NCBI GenBank assembly: GCA_018806985.1
Contig: JADANN010000120.1
Location: forward strand, 496,001-560,000
Direction of reading: 5' to 3'
Origin: Angiostrongylus vasorum
Lineage: Eukaryota; Nematoda; Chromadorea; Rhabditida; Metastrongylidae
Length of the DNA stretch: 64,000 nt
The position numbers were made by a program, and so were the translations under genes. Positions 11,926 to 20,344 of the stretch are shown piece by piece. Each line of letters begins with the position of its first letter. The stretch's first letter is position 1. The notes beneath the pieces were generated by a model. That model was not told the DNA's origin. It did no database searches and worked only from the letters and a program-made list of their open reading frames with translations.

Positions 11926-14900
11926 TTAACTTTTATTATTAGTAGACGTTGAGTCCGACGTCTCGGTAGTTTTCAACAGTGGGTCTTCGAGGTCCTTATC
12001 TGCTTTAGGACTCTCATTGACTGGATTTGCTCTTTCCCTCTTTTTTTTTCGCAAGAAAAGAAGGACCACCCATGCAGTGATCACGGACACAAAAAAACCA
12101 AGTACTACCGCAGACCACCATGGCACCATCGTCCTTGGTTCTTCCTCCTTGTTTTTCGCAGCTAATGTCGTCACCTCGTGAACAGAAATAAGCGACGATG
12201 ACGCGATCTTCTCATTATTTCCTTGAGACGATTCCGTGGATGTTTTACTAAGACTATTGTATTTGCTTAATTTCTGAACTTGATCACTTCTTGACGCAGG
12301 TAAGAATAAGCTTTCCGTACCAATTCGGTGTCGTTGTTCAGCGAAAGTTAAGGGTTTTGGCAACACTATTGGAAGACCAACTGCGATCGAACTAGAAGCG
12401 GTAGTCGTAGCCAACTGAGTGATTTCGGTTTTTCCCGCAGTGGTTAGTTCTTGTTGTTCCGCTTGCTTACGAGCATAGAACAAGTCCGGTAAAAAAAGAG
12501 ATGCTTTGTGTGTGATTAGCTCTTCCCGGAGCGATAGTCGTTGTAGTTGTAGTGACGGTGGTGACATCAGCGGAAGCATTGGTGGTAGTAGATAAAGAGT
12601 ATCGAGTTGTCATGGGCAAGGATTTCGATGTGCCTATTTGCGGTGTTGAACGAACTACTGAATGAGTTGTGCTGATTGAGGAGGACTGTTTCTGTGATGT
12701 CCCATTTGTGGAAGTGGTGGATGGTATTGTTGCTCCCAACTCAATAGTGAAGCTTTGAAGAGAGTCACTCCCAACCCGTCCCTATCTCTGTAGGTGACGG
12801 AGTGCTTGTAGTCGATATTGTATTTTCTTTAACACGTTCAGCTACAAATGGCTTCGCGATAGTAGTGGTGAAGTCAGAAACTGCTGTTTGTGCAGTTTCA
12901 GATGGCGAATACTTCCTGCAAAATACGGAGATTTCTGTCAGTTATCTATGTCTCTGTAAGTGAGATACAAGCTCAATTTTGAAGTCTGACACAGTGGAAT
13001 TGGCCGGTGAATGATTCACGCGATATGAGACCGAAGTGGTTCTATCGGTGTCGTTGCTCGTTTTTGGGCTGTCAACGCAATCATTCAGTCCTTTGTAATT
13101 CGCCGTGCAGCCAGGCTCCATACAGCAACACGTGTGCTACAATTCTCTTTAAACAATGAAGTATTTTTAAAACAGTTAAATGTATCCTGAAACTACATAG
13201 AGCTGTAAAAAACGAGCTTTCACAACCTTTTCTGAGAAAATTAAAATAGATGAAAATAGGAAATGAAATTGAGAGGTAGAAAGTAGGCAACGCTATTTAT
13301 CAAATACGCCTTTTCAAAATTCTTTAGTGACAAAATTACAACTTTTTCTTACTAATGAAGTTCTAAGGACAAAGGAATGTAGCATGACGTTGCCCTATTC
13401 AGCACTAATGTTATTTAGCCATGAAACAAAGTCATCAGTTGCAAGAGCACTACTCACTGTTCCATCAGAAATGAAACATTCGTTGTGTCTACGCCCAGTG
13501 CACAGTTCTATCGTGGCACAACCAATTCGATAGCAGCTCTGAAACTTTCATATCGTTAATTGGCATAAATTTTACTTCAACCTTATGCGACCATAATCAG
13601 CTGTTCTAATCTTCCTCATGGGAAGGCACGTAAAAAAGCGGTGAGTTTTTTTTCGAGAAGCTGTTGACCATGTAATTACCATAGAGTTTTTCGTCTTTTT
13701 GTAAGTGTCATTGAAGCGTTTGGCCTAGTAAATTGTATGTCAGTATACCCTTCCAGGCTCTGAAGAAGGCGATACTGCCGAAACGTCAGCTACTGTTGTA
13801 TTGTATTGTGGTTTTGTATGGAAGTAAATGTATGCTGTTTAACAACCTCGCGATTGCTGAACAAGAAAACGACGCATTCATATTCCAATGCCAAGGTTAA
13901 TAGAAAGTCGATCCTGGGAACTATAAATTTTACTGTTTTTCCCAAATCTTTCGTATGACTCGTCTCATAATTTTATTATGTCATGCCACCTAAAAAGCGA
14001 TAATCAACATCGTTTTGAGTAAAATAAATTTTTGCAGTCAGCAAAAACACAGAACAAGTTGCATAGCCAAAAACCGCGCTACTTTTATGGCGCTTTTGTC
14101 ATCAGTGCAACCTTGGTTCTCTTCGGAGGTAATAGGCGAAAAAGAATACTGAATAATGAATGGTATGAAGTATGTTCAGTAACTAAGTGGTGTATTTCGC
14201 ATAATTGCAGCCTGCATCACAATTTGTCACAACTACCACTGAATAATGACGAGGACGAACGTAAGATCTCTACACGAAAGGTCAGCAGCAACAATAACAA
14301 TGTGTCTAGATGAGGAATAACACGAAATTTTTTGAGCACACTGTCACTAAATGTTATGTCTATCGGAAATTTCGGTTTTTCTTCTTGAGAGTTTTCACTG
14401 CGAGGCACACCAGCTTCAAACACTTTGGAACTTTCGTAGCAGAAGTCTCTCAATTTGGTAATCCACTCTTTTTTTTCAGAAATTTTTTCCGACGAGAAAT
14501 TAACTTGGAGTGAAGAAGTGCTACAAAAAACAGGTGTGAGACATCAACTAGTCCTAAATTCCTTTGTATCCCAGGAATCTTCGATGAAATTCCACCTTTA
14601 AAGTAGCTCACTAGATAACTTTGGGTGAATAACAAGCAAACACTACCCTGTAATAAAGATTCGAGCTTGTTTTTCCGTTCCAAATTTCATACCTTTTCAT
14701 TGTCAATGCTATAGAAACACATTTTTGAAGGGCAGTCAGATTCCTGTTCACCATAGCATTTGAAAGGCTGAAAAACTGCAGTCACAACGAAATAACTAGA
14801 CAATTATTTTACAACAAAAATGTTAGTGTAAAGCTATCATTATGCTGCATGTGCAATCACTAGTGAAATTCAATACTCTGGTGAATTACCGCACTACCAT

Positions 14901-14949
14901 ACACTCCAAATCCATGGATCAGAAGAAGAAACACGATGGAAAACCTCAT
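11926..14949 (-). CDS. Cysteine-rich, Ser/Thr-stalked type I membrane protein (5 exons)
   Basis: Exon 1 (14,949-14,890) is a 20-codon signal peptide beginning MRFSIVFLLL. Exon 2 (14,767-14,693) gives KCYGEQESDC...MCFYS. Exon 3 (14,647-14,612) adds one cysteine. Exon 4 (13,136-12,969) gives HTCCCMEPGC...DC. The last exon (12,915-11,926) holds a long Ser/Thr-rich mucin-like stalk, a membrane helix (VVLGFFVSVITAWVVLLFL), a basic RKKKRER anchor and a hydrophilic tail ending NNKS. The C-Y, C, C-F, CCC, C order resembles three-finger (Ly-6/activin-receptor-like) ectodomains of nematode surface proteins; that assignment is inference. Introns 1 and 2 are in phase 0 directly. Joining exon 4 to exon 5 and reading through exon 5 needs one base removed from three runs (aaaa near 12,977, a G run near 12,780, T7 near 12,490). 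A PLE fragment lies in intron 3. Confidence 0.7.
13565..13576. repeat. 12-bp target-site duplication, left
   Basis: ATAAATTTTACT, repeated exactly at 13,923-13,934 on the other side of the PLE fragment. Confidence 0.85.
13577..13922 (+). mobile_element. 346-bp Penelope-like element terminal fragment (5'-truncated)
   Basis: Nearly identical to the terminal repeat at 32,103-32,447: it starts 'tcaaccttatgcgacc', contains the hammerhead-like motif, and runs past 'gaacaagaaaacgacgc' into the first ~36 bases of the PLE reading frame, ending at 'cctgggaact'. Twelve-base duplications flank it exactly, so this is one insertion rather than recombination debris. It lies in an intron of the gene on the opposite strand. 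Confidence 0.9.
13756..13791 (+). ncRNA. Hammerhead-ribozyme-like motif, PLE copy 1
   Basis: Core CTGAAGA, then A-GGC-GATACT-GCC (3-bp stem II with one unpaired A), then GAAAC-GTC. Stem I forms between GGCT (13,756-13,759) and AGCT (13,788-13,791), and is extended by CTTCCA (13,750-13,755) with TGGAAG (13,819-13,824). Predicted cleavage is after C13,787. Stem III is only the self-complementary ACGT with no loop, so a dimeric fold would be needed. Confidence 0.6.
13923..13934. repeat. 12-bp target-site duplication, right
   Basis: ATAAATTTTACT, exact partner of 13,565-13,576. Confidence 0.85.
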
Positions 14950-14959
14950 TTTCTGAAAT

Positions 14960-16160
14960 ATTGCGTAGTGTTGCTAACTCCGAAGTGAAAAAGCACTTCT
15001 ATCGACAAAGAATGATACGATGAAAAAAACGAAGATAGCCGGACTGTAGTCAACACATAAAGAGCTAGTGATGGATTTAAATTGCTATATATTTCGTGAA
15101 TAATTACGCATTCAGTATAAAATCTACTTTTTAGTGGAAATTACATGAAGTCGTGAAATGCTTCTCTAAAATATGTTGGCTGTGATTTCACGAACGCTTA
15201 TTCTTACTAGCCTCCAATGAATCAATTTGAAATGAAAGACAGTCCAGAAATTCCGATGTTCTTGATTAATAAAAACCTTCTCTCTCCCTAGATTCATTCC
15301 TTCTAGTAAACGAATAAAGTACCCATTTCACTGTTTTCCTTCGATAAACAAACACGATTATCCAAGAAAAAGAGTGAACTATTAACCATTGCCGAGGTTA
15401 TGGGAAAGTCTGTCTAGAGAAAGTAGCCATTGTTGCTGAAGGCGTTCTTCACCATTTCGACACTAGGTGGAAGGTCCAAAGTGGTCAATCGGAACAGAGT
15501 GAATATTTCTTCAACATTTCTTCTAAATACGATTAGTCGACAACAGCGAGCTTTTATAAATGTTAATGAAGGAAGTTAAAAGACGATATAATCGAAATGG
15601 ATAAGGAATTGCAGCAAGTAGGAAGTAGGTCTAATCGTCGAATATATAGGACAACCAGAGTGTAGATGTGGGATTTGTTTGCTCTCATCGCTTACCAAAT
15701 CGCGACAAAGTGCTGGTCAACTAGCGCTGGTCGGACAGTGGTGCTGGCCACAATGGCCGCCCGCCCCCGGTAGGCATTGGGCCAACGATCATTGTCGCAT
15801 TTGCCTTCTCGTTGAGGTGAGGGCCGCTTAAGTAACGCATTAACGCGATCATGTGCGCACGAACGTCACAACGCTCACCCTTAATTCCAGTCTTGTACGA
15901 TGCGAGAAATGTCCACAAGCAGCCGCTGCGGTCAACGCGGCCAATTCGGCGGCATACTCAAACATCTGTTTCGGCTTCTTTTTTCACTATTACACCCTTG
16001 TCATCCTATAATTTAGTTCTTCTCGTTTTCTCCTAGAGTCTGTTATATCGAAAGCATCAACGTACTGCACCTCAAATCACTTTGTTTTCAGAAAAATTCT
16101 GTTTGCACTCATATAAAAGCAGTCGCTAATGCTGTCAGCAGCGTTCAGCACGAAAGTATG
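14960..16160. other. No confident gene; GC-rich block at 15,720-15,960
   Basis: Upstream of the gene ending its exon 1 at 14,949, so this should include its promoter, but no TATA box or trans-splice acceptor stands out. The 15,720-15,960 block is GC-rich and open on both strands; the minus frame contains GPMPTGGGRPLWPAP but I do not recognise it. Confidence 0.4.
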
Positions 16161-16164
16161 TTAA

Positions 16165-16456
16165 AGGCTGAGAAGGATAAAGCTCTCGGCATTGATCAAA
16201 CCCTGAGGGATGCGCCACGCATTCGACTTCATCAAGTATCTTTACAGGTGATTGGATGCATATCTGGCCTATCTATACACATGACTCGCGGTGACTACTA
16301 CCGATGAGTCCGGCCGGTGTTGTTATCCTTGCAGACAAGTCTGCTACCAATATGCCGACCCCGGAGGGAAGGAAGGCTAGGTGAGCTTGTGATGCGGGAT
16401 CTATGCCATGTGTACTGCAGGGCTCCTTCTAACCGCTGCGCTACACGCGCCCCCTT
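16165..16456 (-). mobile_element. SINE family A
   Basis: On the minus strand it starts GGGCGCGTGTAGCGCAGCGG, containing a pol III A box (TAGCGCAGCGG), followed by a degenerate B box and the family body to a 3' tail related to 'ctttatcc'. tRNA-derived. No clean target duplication seen. Confidence 0.8.
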
Positions 16457-16975
16457 TTTACTGTGATAGAAAACAAAAATACACAAACTCTCAATTGAAC
16501 TTAGTACAATTCTTCTAATTGTTCTAGTTGTTTGCAATATTCACCATCACTGGACATTTTTTATCATCATTGAGGGGAAGAAATGGATTTGAGTCACAGT
16601 GTTTATTTACGAGATATGAAATATAGCAATAACTAGAATGTAACTGTAGCAAGCAATACAATATGTATATAGCAACATAACATAGCAAAATAACTACAAA
16701 CTTTCATTTGGATTATGAAGACAACTGAAGAATGAGTACGGCGTCAATGCTTCAAAGGTGAAGAGGAATTCGGTTCTGCAGCGGAAGTAGACCACCTGCT
16801 CATCAAAACTGCGGCAATGGGTTCTCGAGTGAAAATGTGCGTCTTGACCAATGAACAGTTCTTTCTTACTAGATGGACTTTTACACCACTGCTTACTCAA
16901 GATTAATCAATTTTTCGTAGTTATTTGGTTTCAATCCTTAACATCCGTTAATAAAAAGCAGAAGAGATTAGGAAA

Positions 16976-17261
16976 TAAAGGATAAAGGATAAAGCTCTTG
17001 GCGTTGATCAATCCCTGAGGGAGACACCGTGCATTCGACTTCATTAAGCGTCGTGTAGGTGATTGTATGCATATCTGGCCTTCACAATGACTCGCGGTGT
17101 CCTGCCGATATATTGGCCCACTGTTGCTATCCACCCAGACAAGTCTGGTACTAATTTGCCGACCCCGGAGGGATGGAAGGCTTGGTGGGCCATGGGTGCG
17201 GGGATCGATTCCACGGGTGTGTCGTAGTGGCGCCTCCAACCACTGCTCCACACGCGCCCTT
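16976..17261 (-). mobile_element. SINE family A, immediately upstream of a gene
   Basis: Full-length family A copy; on the minus strand the B box region reads GGAATCGATCC. Flanks carry AGATTAGGAAA (16,965-16,975) and AGATTAGGGAAA (17,262-17,273), a target duplication differing only in G-run length. The SINE ends 22 bases before the start codon of the gene at 17,284. Confidence 0.85.
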
Positions 17262-17283
17262 AGATTAGGGAAAGTACGATAAA

Positions 17284-17916
17284 ATGTTAAAACAGTTGTT
17301 AAATGTTAGAAGGAAAACATTTGGAATTCGACTGGAACTCTCTTCGATGCGATCTGCAGCAGGCAGTCTAATGCTTAGGGGGCCAAAGGTGAGTCTGAAT
17401 CTAGGCATTCATAATTGAATGACGAAGAACTCTGAACCAGCTGAAAGTAGAAGTTGACTAAGTAATAAGGAAATGTCGTATAATTCAGTATAAAAAATAA
17501 AATCTCGTGGTTAAAGTGCACAAATGGTAACAAATGTGTTTGCACTATATCTTTTGTCTTTCAGCACAACCACCATTTCGTAAAGCACTTGCTGCCATCT
17601 AATGTAGGACTCAAAACCAAGCCTAGCAGGTTTTCTTCTCCAGAATAATGTACAAATAAAAAGTTCTGCGTTCTAGCTTTCCACCGCTGGAACACCCTGT
17701 ATAAGATAATACATTTTTTAGATACAACTTTACACGTTCGGCAATTTTTCAGCTAATGAAGCTCTTCATTTTGAATCTAGTGAGTTACGTCGATAGAATT
17801 GTTTATGCAAAACACATAACAGTGGTCAATACAATGCAAAACATTTAAACTTGTTTCTAAAGCAGGTAATTGTGGGAGGTGTGACAGCGTTTGAGAGTCT
17901 TTCGAATCCATTCTAA
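17284..17916 (+). CDS. Small putative mitochondrial single-pass membrane protein, complete (4 exons)
   Basis: Exons 17,284-17,388, 17,565-17,629, 17,722-17,779 and 17,866-17,916 total 279 nt (92 residues plus TAA). Every border fits: AAG|GTGAGT, CTTTCAG|CAC, AG|GTTTTC, TTTTTTAG|ATA, CTA|GTGAGT, AAAGCAG|GTA, with phases 0, 2, 0 and no frame correction required. The N-terminus (MLKQLLNVRRKTFGIR) is basic, amphipathic and free of acidic residues until position 18, typical of a mitochondrial presequence. Residues 68-86 form one hydrophobic helix (QLMKLFILNLVIVGGVTAF) near the C-terminus. Length and topology resemble small respiratory-complex or ATP-synthase accessory subunits, but I recognise no specific family. 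This is the cleanest host gene in the window. Confidence 0.75.
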
Positions 17917-18315
17917 CAATATTGGGACTCGGAACACTTTAGCTCATAACTACTTGTGAAAAACACCACCTGTCGTTGAAATCACAAAACAACAAGTGCT
18001 GCGTGTATTTTTCATAAGTTATCCCACGATATTTAGTCTTTAAGTGTCCTCAAATATTTTCCGTGTAAGACAGTCTCAGATAGAATATAGGTGTTGAGAA
18101 TCAGAAATGTGGAAGGAATAAGCTATTGATATGGGACGCATAGGGGCAAAGTCGTAAAACTTGCTTTAAAAAAGAGACGGTTTTTGTTAATTCAGCGAAC
18201 TTGTTCTATTGCTTGAGTAGGTAGAAAACTACACCGTCTTTAATGAATACCTTCCATTTCTGGCTAACCATAAGCTGTGAGAACATTCCACATCCACTCA
18301 TTCTCCTCTGACTGA

Positions 18316-18323
18316 TATATAAA
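18316..18323 (+). promoter_or_regulatory. TATA box candidate
   Basis: TATATAAA, 48 bases before an ATG at 18,371 and 200 bases before the ATG at 18,525. Suggests a nearby + strand start site around 18,345. Confidence 0.4.
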
Positions 18324-18524
18324 GCAGATCTTCAGCGTTCCCGTTATTGTATCATTAATCGTAGTAAGCTATGGTGAAAAGCACTAGGATCCTAAAACGT
18401 CTAATTTCCAAAATTCGCCAGCTCCGGAAATCGGAAACCACGAGGAATCATTCATTGTTCAATGTCAAACAATACATTATAATACCCGTCTACTTAACAC
18501 ATTCTTGAGGAATCTGGTTTTTCG

Positions 18525-18814
18525 ATGGCAGACGATAAGTTCACCATTAATAAGAGCAGCGAACTGGATGAGAACCTCAGAGAACTGAGGAAAAGATTTC
18601 GTCTATCAATAAAAACTATTGCTCAGAAACTTGGCAGGCGATTGCTTGACAGGTTAACGAGCACTGAAGTGGCATCGCCTGCCAGTTACTATAAATTGGC
18701 CTTAGAAATGCAGAAATATTTTCAGATCGGACAATCTTCCCTGGCCCATCATAACTTACAGTCTGTATCTCAAATGGGGAACAAAAAACATCTCTGCAGC
18801 GATGTGACTGTAAA
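18525..18814 (+). CDS. Putative small two-exon gene, unrecognised
   Basis: From ATG 18,525 a charged, helical-looking stretch (MADDKFTINKSSELDE..., rich in Lys/Arg/Glu/Leu) runs to GACAG|GTTAACG at 18,652. After an 80-bp intron ending ATATTTTCAG, the frame continues at 18,732 (SDNLPWPIITYSLYLKWG) to TGA at 18,814. The continuous frame across the intron is also open to 18,833, so the intron is optional. An alternative start at ATG 18,371, closer to the TATA box, gives an Arg/Lys-rich 45-codon frame that stops before joining. No family recognised. Confidence 0.35.
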
Positions 18815-18834
18815 TCATTGTGATTGGTCTTAGT

Positions 18835-19955
18835 TGAATATTGAAATAGGTTCTTAAAAATATGCTCATCTCGTTTTAACGAAAACAAATTCCGAATTGA
18901 AGACAACACTAGAGGTATCTATCTGCAAAAGCCGGGGTACTACGGTGTACAACGAAAGCTACTTTTGGAGCTTTGAATAGGAGCTGAATGCTCGGTGTAT
19001 CTGAAGGATAGACTCATTTTTGACGGATTCCATCACACAAATCTACGAGCCCATCTTAAAAGCATGCTAGTATGTTCATAAAAAAACTTACAACTACTTC
19101 GCTAAGGTACTAGTTTAAAGAGTTTCCTTTGAAGTAATTTGGTTAATTGTTCAATGTAGTGCTTTTCTTTTGGTGAACAAAGAGAAGCATAAGATTAGAA
19201 ATGAAGTACTAACTTAAACACATCACCCAACTATGTATAAGAAGTCGTGGACAAACTTTTTTTGATAAAATGTTCATATAATGGTTGGTCTATTTGAATA
19301 AAATATGTGGACAGACGGCTGTAAAATTGAGATGCCTAGCACTTTACAGTGGCTACTTGGCAGCTGCAAATCAGTTATTTTGTAAATTACTACAATCGAT
19401 TCGTGTACGAAAACAGGAAGGAGACAGTGGCGAAACGAAAGACATTTACCTACTCCATGATATCGGAGAGACGGTTGGCGCTGAATGAATACAATGCTGG
19501 CATGTTAATCAGCGCTGTATAACAATGCTCGTATTTGCTACTCATATTCGTGACCATATATTGCTTTGCGAGGACATAATTTGTTATTGGATTATGAGCA
19601 CGGATTGACTAAACAATTCTGGCAGCACATCAGAGGGTCTGTCAATGTTTCGCACAAATGTAAGTCGTTGGCAAACACAGACAATATCAGCATTCAAGAT
19701 GAAGGCGTGCAATCTAATTGAAGCCATGTCATTCAGTTTTTAACTGAATTTGCTAGGTTCCTGGCTGGAGAGCTCTTCAAGCCATTTTCCCCATTTACAT
19801 CCATGTTCAAAGAAAGCAAACCAAGAAAGGGAGGACTTCTATTCCAGATGCCTTCATCGAATTTCTGAAGTAATTAAAAAACAGACAACCTTCTTAAGCA
19901 ATTTTAGCGAAAAAAAGAGTACGTCTTAATAAAGGAACGGTTTACATATACATAT
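18835..19955. other. No confident gene; should hold 5' exons of the receptor at 20 kb
   Basis: A 67-codon + frame at 19,285-19,488 lacks an ATG and motifs. I looked for a first transmembrane helix upstream of 19,962 and did not find one. Confidence 0.4.
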
Positions 19956-19961
19956 ATGTAG

Positions 19962-20339
19962 ATATTATTTTAATAAATTATCGGTTTTGCTATCCCTTCT
20001 CTGACGTTCGAAAGTTGGGGACGTGTTTGTGAATCACGTCAACCAGCTTTGTTGGCTGCTGGAAATATTTTATTGACGACGGGATTCTACTCGTATTTCG
20101 CCATGCTGGCAGTGGACCGCATTCTTAGGTGAAGAAACAACAACGCTGAATACCAGCTGAAGTTCAATAAGCATTTTGGTAGTGTTCTTCAAAGCAACTG
20201 ATCTCAGTCGTAGTCCTATTGTTGCTCATGGACGCAATCTAGTGAGCACTATTTGGATCTTCATTTGTTGTTCTCATGTGAAAGAGTGACCCAGGAAGTT
20301 CCGCTGTTCAATGAAGTTGGATATTACAACAGTTTTCAT
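19962..20339 (+). CDS. 7TM receptor fragment (helices 2-4 and second extracellular loop)
   Basis: Exon 19,962-20,128 follows TATGTAG and, after removing one base from the aaatt run near 19,978, reads DIILIIIGFAIPS (helix 2), a loop with RVCESR, then a hydrophobic helix 3 ending FYSYFAMLAVDRIL. The DR dipeptide is the cytoplasmic end of helix 3 in nematode chemoreceptor-type and rhodopsin-like receptors. Exon 20,208-20,339 joins in phase and gives helix 4 (NLVSTIWIFICCSHV) and a polar loop (TQEVPLFNEVGYYNSFH); an AAA run near 20,281 seems one base short. Helices 1 and 5-7 were not found; a + frame at 20,559-20,805 could hold the last helices but is out of phase. Partial gene or decaying paralogue. 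Confidence 0.5.
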
Positions 20340-20344
20340 GTAGG

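Noticed and set aside
15721..15918. Minus frame with a Gly/Pro/Trp-rich end (GPMPTGGGRPLWPAP)
   Set aside because: Lies in a GC-rich block open on both strands, no ATG with splice support, no family recognised.
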